The position numbers were made by a program, and so were the translations under genes. The notes below the pieces were generated by a model. That model made no database searches. It saw nothing but the letters and a program-made list of their open reading frames with translations, and was not told where the DNA came from. DNA of 64,000 nt, from NCBI GenBank assembly GCA_027922465.2, contig BQMF02000218.1, positions 372,001-436,000 of the forward strand. The letters run 5' to 3'. This DNA is from Turritopsis dohrnii. Its lineage: Eukaryota; Cnidaria; Hydrozoa; Anthoathecata; Oceaniidae. Shown in pieces: positions 12,103 to 23,003 of this stretch (positions are counted from its first letter, which is position 1; every line of letters begins with the position of its first letter).

Positions 12103-13591
12103 TTATGCTTCCATTAAGGTCGTAGGTGCGTGAGCCACTACATCTTCTGTACCTGACAAACAGAATTGCCTGATTTCTTTATAAAGGTATTTCACCCGAT
12201 CTGCAGAAAATCCTTTTGGTGTGATTTGTTGTGGGAGGTCTTCTGTCACTGCTTTACCTTTTTTCAACAACAGGAACTCTTTCCACTCTGAGTCCAGGGA
12301 GGGTCGACATTTAACAATACCTGGATTCCTGCTATCCATTGCAAAATATTGGTATTGCACAATATTTTCAATTTTTAAGAAATAGTCACTGAGTTTTTCG
12401 GCCCAGTCATATGTGAGTACAAGAACTTCACCAGTGTGTGTGCCAACAAGTTCAGATTTATTGCACGAGCCACTTTCATCACATGCATTGGCGATGTCGT
12501 ACAATGTCCATAATGGGGTAATTTTGGTTTTTTTTTTAAAAACTCCAAAGCAGCTGAAAGAAAAATTTAATTACAATTGGTGTATTGACTCATAGTTTCT
12601 ATTTAAAATCTAATTTTAGGTGACATACCGATCACAACTGAACTTTGTGTGCCCAACTGTCATAAAGGAATATTCTATTTTTTCATGAAGACCCACCATT
12701 GTACGCCATAGAAGGTACCATATAAAGAAATTATTCTTGTTTTGTCCTGTTAAAAAGAATTGATTTTAAATAATGACAATAAATCATGTCTTGTTTTCTT
12801 TTTAGCTTTGACTCAAAATACCTACCAACACAATTATCAGCATGTATGTGTGCCACTGTTTCTCCAAATCCATGCTGTTGAAAATAGTTGTGCACATAGG
12901 ATATTGTGGCATTTGCACCTTTCCCTGTTTGTACGATCTCATCAATCAGGTAATTGGTTTGCATATTGATGCTGTCGTTACAAATGCCAAATATCGCACA
13001 CTTTCGTCCCGTCTTAAAATATATCGGCCCAGGCTGCATAGGATTCTGCGGATAATGCAGCTGCTGTGCGTAATCCCAGCTGTAATGAATAGAATATGGA
13101 AACGAACATGGTGCATGTTGTTGTGACACCTCAAAATTATCTGCATTTTTAATGTTGTTTTCTGCTGTAATGATTTGCTGTTTATAGTTGTCAATATCAG
13201 CTTTTGCCATTTTCAGGTGTAGCAGCTGCTCTTGCAGAATTGCAGATTTCGTGTCCTCGCTCTGGTTGATGGATTTAAACAGGCGGTTGTTGTTGTTTTG
13301 ACACTTCCAACACAAATCTGCAAGAGGTTTAGCCACAACGACCCATGGAATCAATTCCAACCACAACTGACAGAAAAGGCTGTGGCTGACGAATGGCTGC
13401 TTTGATGCTATGCAGCTTTCTTTATAATACGACCAAATGCCATTTTTTGTTTCGGCAGATGAAATAAGGGAAATGTCTTGGTTGCGATAACCAGGTATCC
13501 GTCCAGGCAAGCGTACCCCATTTTCTTCGGCAAAATTTTCAATAAAGTCCTTGACATCCACGTTTTTTTCTCTATAATGACGTCAGATTCT
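12103..13591 (-). CDS. DUF7869-like putative transposase, at least three exons
   Basis: Minus-strand exons 13591-12826 (5' limit uncertain), 12746-12629 and 12553-12103, with GT-AG borders and matching phases, giving at least 435 residues. The first has GVRLPGRIPG, a CWKCQ cysteine pair and a coiled stretch. The first splice creates HADNCVGQNKNNFF, and the second exon carries WRTMVGLHEKIEYSF and VGHTKFSCDR; the next continues CFGVFKKK. This D-N-C-GQN / GHTKF pattern is the hallmark of the DUF7869 family. That family is widespread in animals, fungi and oomycetes and often repeat-associated; an RNase-H-like fold is my inference. No upstream ATG is in frame; a small exon encoding MPRRRRTPPTIDMHF near 13759 did not join in phase. 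It is the only substantial gene of the transposon, hence the likely transposase. Confidence 0.7.
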
Positions 13592-13759
13592 ACTGTATCA
13601 TTGATTTGACGTCAGTTTTTTGTATCAGTACATACAACAACTTTTATACGAGTACACGGGATTTGAATAAAGAGATCATTTTCGAAATAAAAACCGGTAA
13701 GAAATGTTTTACCTGAAATGCATGTCAATCGTTGGCGGCGTGCGACGACGCCTTGGCAT

Positions 13760-14825
13760 CTAGTATCATTATATTCTTAAAATCATAAAATAATTTGAAT
13801 TAATTTTTTTCCTGGAATTCCATTTATCAGAAAAGTTACAAAATATTCCTTTCAGTATTGTCAACAAGGAAAATTTTTTAGTTTAATAAAAAAAGTCTTA
13901 ACATTATCATTGGGAGCAAGTGAATTTAGTAGAATTTTGATATGCTTAAGATTTGTATTTATATACTTACGTTGTAATTGTTTGAGCACTTTGATATATA
14001 TATGAAATCAGTTTGAGAAACATAGTAGCTTGATAGTAGTTTGCTCTGAAACCTCTGTTTTCTCCTTTTTCCTGTTTCTCCTGTAATACAAAGATGGATA
14101 ACAAAGGGGCAATAATGAATGAGATATGTTAGTTGAGTGAGATTCCACGCAATGTATCACCTACCCCCTAGGACCATCTACACACAATTGTTACGCCACC
14201 CATTTTCAAAACCACAAACTACCAGCATTATACTTTTGACACCACTAGATTCATTCACATCAATGTCACACATACATTCATTCACTTTGCAAGTTTCAAT
14301 TTGATGGGTGGAACTTTGGAGAAAACACTGAGAAAATACTGAGCACCACACATTTTCCAGAAAAATGATTCCAGCAAAAAATAAAATGAAAAGGTCCATA
14401 ACATTTCAGAAAGAATCCGAACTGAAACTCCATAGAAGAAAAGTATGCTAGAATTTAAACGATATCTACAGATATGAAGATCTTCTCAGTACTACCACTG
14501 ACCACGCTTTCTCAGAACACCACGCTTCTCGTGGAACGAAGCGGAACGGAAAACTAACAGAAGATTTACCGTTTCGGTAATCGCTGGGTTCATAAACTGC
14601 TGATTAAACCCGTTTCTTTTCCGAGTAGCTCTGATTGAAGGTCGCATGTCTCAGAAAAATAAAAAAAACATAAATACTTTGAAACATAATTCATATCACA
14701 CTTTAGGCATTCTTGTTATTATTATTATTGTTAGTATCAATAAAATTTAAACAGGTTTCCTAGGTAGCATAAAAGTTATTATTCATAAAGTTTATCTGTA
14801 TCGCGGAGGCAAAACAAGTAATCTT
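13760..14825. other. Right non-coding body of the 5.6-kb transposon
   Basis: No recognised gene. A 73-codon minus-strand ORF (14399-14178) starts with a hydrophobic stretch (MDLFILFFAGIIFLE) and contains several cysteines, resembling a signal-peptide exon. It has no homologue I know and may be chance. Confidence 0.4.
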
Positions 14826-15075
14826 TTTTAACTAAAAAACGTTTTTTAACGTTTTTTTACGTAAAAAACGTTTTTTACGTAAAAAACGTTTTATAACGAA
14901 AAAACGTTTTTAACAAAAAACGTTTTTAACGTTTTTGCTTTCGAATTTTGTAACGTTTTATCGTTTCCATAAAAACGTTTTTACTTTTTCATAAAAACGT
15001 TTTTTAACGTTTTTTAACGTTTTCTTCCATTGTTTAATTATCGTTTTTAACGTTTTTTGAAAAACGTTTTATGGT
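14826..15075. repeat. Right subterminal AAAACGTTTT palindrome array
   Basis: Mirror of the left array at 9545-9775: repeated AACGTT cores with A/T flanks up to the right terminal repeat. Variants with GTAAAAAACG steps occur only here, so the two arrays are similar in kind but not identical copies. Confidence 0.9.
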
Positions 15076-18000
15076 TTGTTATCAAAATCCCCTGGACAGT
15101 CACATATGTATGCCTGTCAAACTCAAAATAGTCAGAGCAGACATGTTGGAACGGCCAATCTGGAGATGGTGAAATGGTGATTGGTTTATTTGGCTGCCTT
15201 GGTGCCTTTTCATTACAAGCGTGACATGTGTAGCGATGATTGCAGATATCCTGTGCCATGCCTGGCCAGTAGATGGTAATATTAGCTCTAGCCTGCATGT
15301 TGCTGACGCCTTGGTGTGCAGAGTGAAGTGTTTTTAGACATGCTTTTCTCATGGTTGTAGGAATTATGATTCGATCCTCAAGATATACAATGCCATCTGT
15401 CACGGATAGACGATCACGAACTTCCCAGAATCCCCTTATTTCTTCTGGTAGGGTGGATCGATTGTCTGGAAAGCCTTGTTTGATTGTGGTAATGAGACTT
15501 TGATACCTTTGATCTTTTAGGATAGCAGTTTGCAGATGGTCAATTGTTATTAGTGGGTCCTGATGATCGATTGACATTACTGTGGCTACCTGGCAATTAA
15601 TTTTTTCAATAGGTGGAATAGTATCCGATGAGGTGGTTGTTGGATAGCGAAAAATAGCATCTGGACCTCTGTTCCATTTGCCAGGGCAATATTGGATAGA
15701 AAAGTTGAAGCGGTGTGTTTTTTCCTTCAAGGTGCTAAGACGCCGGTTTGGGATGCTGTCTAGGTCTCGGTTGGTGAAGATTCCGAGGAGCGGTTTGTGG
15801 TCAGTAACTACTGTTAGGTTTCTGCAGCCAAGAACAAACATCTTAGAATTGTCTAAGGCCCATGCTACTGCTAGGGCTTCACCCTCTGTTGGTGAGTACT
15901 TTCTGACGGGTTGGTAAAACGGGAACCTGCAAAAACTAATTTCCAACCATCCTTACAGCAGGTAGGAATGTTTGAGGTTTTGCAAGTGCAATGTTTCTGG
16001 AGTAGCAGATATCCTATTCCATCTTTGCTCCAATCTGTTTGGAGGCAAGTCTGGCGGTTAAGGTCAAAGGCATGGATACCTTCCTTGACTTGCTCTATGA
16101 GGATGGATTTGGAGCTTTGGAATAAATGTTCTAAAGTGGGGTTCCATGAAAAGTTGGTATTGTGTTTTACAAGTTCCCTGAATGGCTGCATGATTGGACT
16201 TATGGAGTAAGCCCATGCGATTTGGTTAATCATGCCAAACCAGGAACGTGCACCAGTGATATCGGTCGGTGTGGGGAAGTCTGTGATTGCTGATAGGATG
16301 TGGTCAGCAGGTGATATACCTTCAGGAGTGATCTTTAATCCGGCAAAATCCACAGTGTCTCTGCAAAATTTTAACTTTTCAGAGTTTATGACAATACCAT
16401 TATTTGCACAAAGTTCTAAATAATCCCATGTGTGGTAAAAGGAATCCTCGATTGAAGTGTCATAGGGTAGGGTGTCGTCTACAATTTTCACCTTGCGCGG
16501 TACTGATTTAATAATCTCATCATAGCGGCAAGTGTAAGCATAGCCATCTGCTGTAAATCCCTGTGGTAGTCGTAAATACTTGTATCGTCCCCACTGGGTT
16601 ATGAAGGTAGTAAGGTGTTGACTTTCTTCATCGAGGGCAATGGCAATGGTATCCATCAACGGCATCAAGCACAGTCTTTTTTGTGTGAGGTGGTATTTGG
16701 CAGGCCAGTTGGAATGGAGACTGGCAGTGGTGGGTCTCTCTCGAGCATTGTTTGTTTAGATGCTGGAGGTCCACAGTTCGTCTTGGTCGTCCATTCTTTT
16801 TGGCAGTGACTACCATAGGGCTGCACCATGTCACTGCAGTTCCTATGGGTACAGGAGTGATTATGCCTCTCTCAACATCTGCATCGAGGCTGGTTTTGAT
16901 CTCGTCATTCCAGTGAAATGGTATGGGATTTGGTGTGTGGCGTACATATGGCTGTGCATCTGGTTTGAGATGGATATGGGCTGGTGGTGCTGACATAGTC
17001 AGGAATGGAATTGCTTTGTTGAATGTTGTGTGTTTGAAGGCTTCTCGCAAGTATTGCTCTAACTTTGGAACATTGCTTTCTGTGGGTGGATAAGGCAGGT
17101 TTTCTGGTTTTGTCGGTAAGTCCACTGAGGCAACTTTTGATGGTTTCTGCATTGGATACGGAAAGGAAGTCGGAAGTATGTTTGTAGCCATACACCCTTC
17201 TTTGCTCAAGTAAATTCGATCTACCTTATCACATATGTACACAGGTTGTTTTGTTAAATGGTTTTCGATTCTGAATGTTATTGGGATCCAGCCTTGGCAG
17301 GTTAAGATAGAACCTCCAACTGCCTTGACTTGTTTACGGCATGGTATTAGATCACTTGTTGATAGGTGCAGTTGTTGTAAATGCTGGGGTCCAGCTAGAC
17401 AGATACTTGCACCACTGTCAGGAAACACTTTTAGTTGGACTGGAGCAAGGTGTTGATGTCGTTGCAGTGCTGATGAGAAGAGGGCTGGTATCTCAGTTAT
17501 GTTTTTTGTTGCGTAAGTGTCATTTTCTTTGTGATAGTTGACGTCAGCAATGAGTGGATTGTCATTGGAAGGTAGAGTGATGGTTACATTCGTGTGTGTA
17601 GCCGGTAATTCGTCATCAACTAAGGCTTCTGCCCATTCTAACGGTTTTCGGCGACAAACACGTGCAAAGTGATTCGGTTTGCTACAGAATTGACATGTTT
17701 TGCCCCAGGCTGGACAGGATTTCGGACGGTCATTTGCGCCTTCTTTTCCATGTGCTATGCTACCACAACATTGACAAGTGTGGCTGGTATTCGGTTGAGC
17801 TGAAAGAGACTTCCTTTTCTTTTACTCTGACATTGGAATAGAGGATATTTCAGCGTTCTTTTGTAATTGAGTCTGGTCCCTTTGAGCTGCTTCAAAGGCT
17901 TCTGCATGCTTTAGGGCATCCTCTAGATTTTTTAGATGACTGGCCTTGGCAAGGATGTCTGTCTGTAAGATTTTGTTGTGAAGTCCTCTGATGAGTTGAT

Positions 18001-18130
18001 CTTTTAGATGCAGTGGTTGAAGGTCAAGGTTGCAACCAGGACATGTGAATTCACAATCAGGTGATACCGATTTTAGTCGGATAAGAAACTCTCGAACGGA
18101 TTCAGATTCTGATTGTTGGAAAGAGCTTAA

Positions 18131-19437
18131 AGGAGTGGTATCGTCATTTCAAATTTTATGACAAATTTTAGTTTAAAAAATGTATAGTTAGCCTGCGTTA
18201 AAGCTTTTTTAAAAAACGTTTTACTTCCGAAGATATTGAGTTTTTAATTATTTTATAAACCCCCGTCTTTTTTTCTGATGAAAAACGTGTGACGTCATTG
18301 AAGAAGTTTCATTTATTTTTATTTGGCATGTCAGTGCAAAGGAGTGTATTAGTTTCTCATGTTTTCAAAAACCATGAGTGAGAATTCAAGTGAAGAGGAA
18401 TCAGATGTTCTCAGCGAAGATGAAGAATGTAGCAATGTGTTTTATTCAAGGATTTCACAGAGAATTTTAGCGGTTTGAGCCATATAGTTTTGACCCAGTT
18501 GCCGTAAAGAACATGAAAGAAGTCCGGATGATGATTTTGATGATGCTGACGAAAATGATTTACCGAAAACAGTTGGCAACAAACAGTGATGCAAATGTAG
18601 AAATTGTAGCAAGAGGAATTGATTGTTCTGGTTGCAAAGAAGTTTATGCGATCGAAGACGATAAATTTCAAAAATCAAAATGAAAAAAAACATACATGCA
18701 ATATTGAGTTGATCATTGATCATAGTAAAATTCATTATATAAAAAGTTAACGTTTTTCCAATTTTCCGTTTCAGGCAGGAGTTCAAGAAACAATAGCTCA
18801 TTCTATGAAAACAATAATGAAATAATCGGTGAAACGGAATAATATTCAAATGCCCAGTTTGAAGAGAAACAGGAAAACAAAAATCGAAAAAACGCTTGCA
18901 CACAGAAAGTAAAAGTTCACCTATATGTATAACGAAAAATGCAGATAAAACACTAAAGTAAAACTCCTTATAACATGTTTACCATCAAATTTCTTCCAAA
19001 ACATGATTCTTTAAAATTTAAGTGGTGTAAAGATGGAAAATTGGCCTCGTTTCAACTTTGAAATCCATATTTTTTTAAATATGAATTTTAGGTAATCTAA
19101 ACAAACTAATGTTCTGTCCTTTGGTTGAGTCACTGTCACATCCCACAGCAGCACAAATAACCATGTTTTTCGTTAGATTTAAGAAAAACACTTAGTTATT
19201 GCTTGAATTTCAAAGAACACTTGCTCGATTTGAATGCAAAACATCACATCGACATTGAACATAACTTCTTCAATGACGTCACATAATTATTACTAATTTA
19301 TTCAGCGTTTTAAGCCTATGTTTTAAAGTGGCATTTTATAGCGAAAAAAAGACTTTTTTTCCAAATTAAATTTATTTTGTAGTATCTACATTAAAACAAG
19401 GTATATATGAAGAAAAAATTTTCATGACACCACTCCT
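18131..19437. mobile_element. TTAA-duplicating DNA element, Kolobok-like, non-autonomous
   Basis: Inverted ends AGGAGTGGTATCGTCAT and the complement of AGGAGTGGTGTCATGAA are flanked by TTAA at 18127-18130 and 19438-19441 inside gypsy gag. On the plus strand from about 18374, broken frames read MSENSSEEESDVLSEDEE, then FDDADENDLPKTVGNK, then a cysteine cluster (CKCRNC, DCSGCKE). This resembles the P2X7-type zinc cluster found at the start of Kolobok-linked proteins. No catalytic domain remains. The TTAA duplication also fits piggyBac, but the AGGAG termini and cysteine cluster favour Kolobok. Confidence 0.8.
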
Positions 19438-19636
19438 TTAAGTTGAGACAATGAACTGCTGGGTTGGATTGTTTGGTGACAATTTGCTCCAATGTTTTGA
19501 GAAGATCAGCCTACGAAAGTGTGAAAAAATCAGCAACTGTATTGACCAGGCTGTTTTGGACTGATTCTTCACAGCTATTGTACAGTTCAGCATGTATCTG
19601 ATTTTCAGGAATGTGGGTTATGCCTTTGAATACGTT

Positions 19637-22600
19637 TTTTTTATTATTATTATTAAGATTCTTTATACAGGTTAAAAACTTCAGTACGTAAAAATTAAAT
19701 TACAACCGTTATCAATGTTTCACCTGTGTGTGTGAAAAATAATAAAAAAAATATCATCGTTAAAAATATAATATTTACATATTTTTCATAAAAAGTGAAA
19801 ATATATTTTCCTAAAAGCAAAAATCAAACCCTGTGATTGAAAGCAACGACCTGTAGGACGTGGGAAATAATACGACAACGTATCGATCACAAAAAACCAT
19901 ATCAATCACTGGGTATGATTTTTGTGGGACGCCCTGATTGGGGCGTTGAACAAAAACACTTCCAGATCTTTAGTAAACGCATTTATAGTAGTTGCTTTTC
20001 ATATAGATAATGGTAAGTCATTAAATAGCTTTGCTCCACTATATTTGAATGCTTGTTTGCCAAGTTCAAGTTTAGCCTTTGGAATTACAAGAAGATGCCC
20101 ATTGTTTCGAGTAACTTTGTGGTGTTGTTGAAGTTGGAAATATCCTTCAAAATTGCTACATATTTCCTTTTCCAGTGATCGCTTGACAATGACGAGTGCT
20201 TCTTTTTTGATGGTGCTGAGAATATTTGGAACATCTCGACCAATTATTTGCTTTGCCCTTCGTTCGAGTGAGATAAAACGACTCATTTGTGTGTTGGTGT
20301 AATGCAGCTTCACTGGTCCCCTGTAAGTTAGTAATGGGACAATCATCATTGTGTAAATTTTGTAAGCCACATCTTGTGTTAGGAATTTGCGTAGCTTCTT
20401 CAGTACAGGGACGTATCCAGTGGGATTTTGATACCGCGAGTGCGGTATCGGCGCCCAAACTCAGGCGCCCAAACTCAAAAAAAACTAACAAATTTTTTTT
20501 TTTTTTTTTTTAAAACTGCACTCACAAAGATTCCTTCTAACATTAAACAAACTAATAAAACTTTATTAACTTATTTACAATCTATTTTGTGCATTCTGTG
20601 ACAATTAATTTTTCATTCGTCTATGTTGCTTATTAAACGATGGCGTCACGACGAATGTTTTTGCATGCAGGTGATATTATCGGAAAAGAAAGCATTGCAT
20701 TGCTTTTTGTTGCGCGTGATTTATTGAAAGAAACAAAACTTGCATTGTGTATTTCTTTTCGTTGCACATGTTTTTCAAATGAATGCTTCTTTATACACAA
20801 CTCATCTTTCGTGCACGCGATCTTGTCGACTGAGAGGTACACAAAATCAACATCAAGTAGTTTTTTTACATTAATTATTTCACCGTAAATCAATAGAACG
20901 CTATTTTTATTATAATATCTTATTACGCAACATTTAATCATGAAAAGTTTCGGGAAAAGTTGATGCATCAACGCCATTTCGTATTCGAAAAAATAATACA
21001 CAATTTTCACATAATTGAAACCACAAGTAGAACGAATTAGATTTTATACAGGTCATTCGAAATTCATTTGTGAAACGGTGAAGTATAAAGAGAAAGGCAT
21101 TCAGTCTCCTGTGTTTGGGGTTCACAGGTTAAATCGTCCCCCTTACTTCACTTTCCTTCAATACCTCCTGAGAGTATGCATAAGCATGTACGTTCACATT
21201 ACGATAGATTATTCCACGTCTTGGATGCCACGTACGGGCCAATTGAGCACGTTAACCTACTGTCTTCTGTAGTAATTATGATACTGAATGGAAGTGCATT
21301 TTCCAGCAATGTAGACCACATAAAAATAAAAAATTTTCCGCCCCTCAGGCCTCACCATGGGAGGCCTTCGGGTGACGATGAAACAAGCAAATTTTGAAAT
21401 GAACAAAGCGGTGTCCCCAAATAATCTCTGGATACGACACTGCAGTAGTTTCAATCTGTCACTGGCTTTCTTATAGATCTTTTCGAAGTTGGTGCTGAAG
21501 TTTAGGTGATGGTCGACAATATTTCCTAAGTACTTATACTCAGAGGTGTTGTTAATACTTTGCTCCTTGAAATTGATATCAAGTTGTTTGGTGGTGTTCT
21601 GCAAGCGTTTAGCAGTGCCAAAAATCATTGTTTCTGTCTTCCCCTTTTTCAAATTGATAATGAGTTCATTGTTGTCAAAATATTTTGCAATCTCATCCAG
21701 ATCCTGGTTGAGCATCTTTTCAATTTTATCCTTTTCTTTTCCATTAGCATAAATCACTGTGTCGTCGGCATACATAGTTACTTTACTATGTGTTACACAA
21801 CTTGGGAAGTCATTAAAGAAAATGATAAATAGCAGTGGCCCTAGAATTGAGCCTTGTGGTACACCAGTTAATAATTGCTGTGTGGAAACTGTTTGACTTC
21901 TGTTGAATAAATAATTAAGTGAACCACTGTAATTCCTGCCCATTTATACCATTCTCCTGTAATTTGTGCAATAATGAACCATGTCCTATTGTGTCGAAAG
22001 CTTTTGTTAAATCGATGTAAACAGCTCCAACCAATTGTCCATTGTCAATAAATTTTCGGATGTCATCGAACAGGATGGTGGAAGCAAGTTTTGTTGAGCG
22101 GTGATTTCGGTACCCAAATTGACAGTCAGACAAAAGTTTATTTTTCTCCAAATAGTCCAGTAATTGGCTATGCACAGCTCGCTCGATGATTTTTGAAAAT
22201 ATTGGCAAGATAGAGATGGGTGGATAGTTTTCTGGTTTAGCATCCCCACTTTTGTGTATTGGTATTATTTTCGCCTTCTTCCACAGAGTTGGAAATTGGC
22301 TGGAAGTGATTGATAAGTTGATAATAAAGGGAAGTGGTTGCGGTATCTCTTTGGCACAGTCTTTGATCATTCCCGGTGGCAGCTCATCCAATCCTGTTGA
22401 TTTATTTCAATTAAGGGTCTTCAGTTCTTTTTCAACAAATATCTTAGAGACATACGAAAATCGGAACTTTTCATTTGTTTTTCTGTGTATTGGTATTTTT
22501 CTCCATACATAATCTATCATCGAAGTAAGCTTAGATTTGAGGTCCTTTGCTACATTTCCAAAGTAGTTGGAAAAAATTGTCGTTGTTTTTCGGTTTTCAT

Positions 22601-22660
22601 TTTCGCTTTGGTGGACAGATATTTTGGTTTTTGATTTAATAGGGAAAACTTTTTTTACGG
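19637..22660 (-). mobile_element. 5'-truncated Jockey/CR1-type LINE with decayed reverse transcriptase
   Basis: Minus-strand non-LTR retrotransposon inserted in gypsy gag. It starts at about 22660 (FWDAVKKVFPIKSK), carries RT blocks IIPIHKSGD, ISILPIFSKIIERAV, QFGYRNHRST, DLTKAFDTIGH, GVPQGSILGPLLF and the catalytic YADDTVIYA. It ends in a C-terminal thumb region near 20440-19999 and a (TAA)n-rich tail at 19637-19660. Lesions: an in-frame stop (near 22412), a one-base insertion near 21935, and an inserted 1,037-bp element at 20406-21442. No endonuclease domain is present, as expected of a 5'-truncated copy. Confidence 0.85.
20406..21442. mobile_element. hAT-like non-autonomous element, 5-bp duplication CAGTA
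   Basis: Ends CAGGGACGTATCCAG and the complement of CAGTGTCGTATCCAG are flanked by CAGTA at 20401-20405 and 21443-21447, interrupting the LINE reverse transcriptase. Five-base duplications with CAG...CTG ends are those of the hAT5 group. The interior has a hairpin GATACCGCGAGTGCGGTATC (20441-20460), a poly-T run, and a segment shared with 11190-11470. No coding region. Confidence 0.8.
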
Positions 22661-23003
22661 CATCCCAGAATTTTCTCCAGTCTGTTTGGAATTCCCGAAA
22701 CTGTGAGTGTGTCATGTCTGCAACGAGCTGTGGAAGTTTAGTAGCTGGAGCCTTCATGAAGGGAGTTGGTGGCGAAACTGGAGTCGATGCAGGTGCTTCT
22801 CTTTTTGATAAGCGTAGGATAGTTTTATATCTCCTAGTACGGTGATTTTTAAATCCACTAAGTCTTCTTTGGTAATATCTTGGAAGTTGGTGGCATTTAG
22901 GCGATTTGTGTGGAATTTTGTTGCATAATGTGGAAGCTTCTGCAGGGGGGATTCCAGCGGTGGTGAGGATGGTTTCCCACTGTTCTTTAGATCGCAGCGC
23001 CAT

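Larger units (their letters stand above)
9519..15103. mobile_element. 5.6-kb DNA transposon with GTGACCGTCC termini, 4-bp ATAT duplication and palindrome arrays
   Basis: Inverted ends GTGACCGTCCAGGGGATTTT (left) and the complement of GTGACTGTCCAGGGGATTTT (right) are flanked by ATAT at 9515-9518 and 15104-15107. Removing the element with one ATAT restores the integrase frame of the host gypsy element, which proves the boundaries. Inside each end lie about 200 bases of AAAACGTTTT-type palindromes. The centre carries a spliced minus-strand transposase-like gene (12103-13591). A stretch at about 11190-11470 is shared with the element at 20406-21442. The superfamily is unassigned. Confidence 0.9.
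8885..17821 (-). pseudogene. Gypsy pol: zinc knuckle, protease, RT, RNase H, integrase (interrupted)
   Basis: Minus-strand polyprotein of the gypsy element. Zinc-knuckle cysteines (CQCCGS, CQFCSKPNHFARVC) lie near 17790-17650. The protease DSGA site is near 17415. The RT has VDD at its catalytic turn (near 16490) after LRLPQGFTADG. RNase H begins with YSPTEGEALAVAWALD near 15900 and holds VVTDHKPLLG. The integrase has HHCC zinc residues near 15320-15210 and the first Asp in CSDYFEFD. After the 5.6-kb insertion it continues with SSDGGPQF and NGRAEL near 9370-9260. Breaks: a frame change near 16650 in RT and near 15900 at the RNase H start. The coding frame resumes exactly on the far side of the DNA transposon when one copy of its 4-bp target duplication is removed. 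Confidence 0.85.
8440..23003 (-). mobile_element. Ty3/gypsy retrotransposon (K02A2.6-like), broken by nested insertions
   Basis: The minus-strand element runs from the Gag start at 23003 to a 3' LTR beginning near 8559. Removing the insertions (9519-15103, 18131-19437 and about 19637-22660) leaves about 4.5 kb of internal sequence, the usual size for the family. Order of domains: SAM-like Gag, Gag core, zinc knuckles, protease, reverse transcriptase, RNase H, integrase. Frame breaks and an internal stop show it is dead. I could not identify the 5' LTR above 23003. Confidence 0.85.
17822..23003 (-). pseudogene. Gypsy gag with SAM-like N-terminus, split by a LINE and a TTAA element
   Basis: Gag starts at 23003. 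Residues 1-70 have a SAM-like layout (QWETILTTAGIPPAEAS, then LPRYYQRRLSGF), then a proline-rich linker and an FQTDW block. The frame is cut by the LINE near 22660 and resumes at about 19635 with THIPENQIHAELYNSC and VQNSLVNT. An in-frame stop follows (near 19510). It is cut again by the TTAA element at 18130/19438, then continues with REFLIRLKSVSPDCEFTCPG and LQTDILAKASHLKNLEDALK. Recognition rests on this order of Gag motifs in K02A2.6-like elements. The internal stop and two insertions make it inactive. Confidence 0.75.

Noticed and set aside
13714..13759. First exon (MPRRRRTPPTIDMHF) of the DUF7869-like gene
   Set aside because: It has a start and a donor, but no acceptor joins it to the main exon in phase; left as a possibility only.
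14178..14399. Secreted Cys-rich peptide or toxin-like exon
   Set aside because: Only a hydrophobic start and a few cysteines in a short ORF; no conserved framework, no second exon, and it lies inside a transposon.
22407..23003. First ORF of the LINE with a SAM domain
   Set aside because: The block up to FQTDW fits gypsy Gag, and its continuation lies on the other side of the LINE; only the part from about 22660 down belongs to the LINE.
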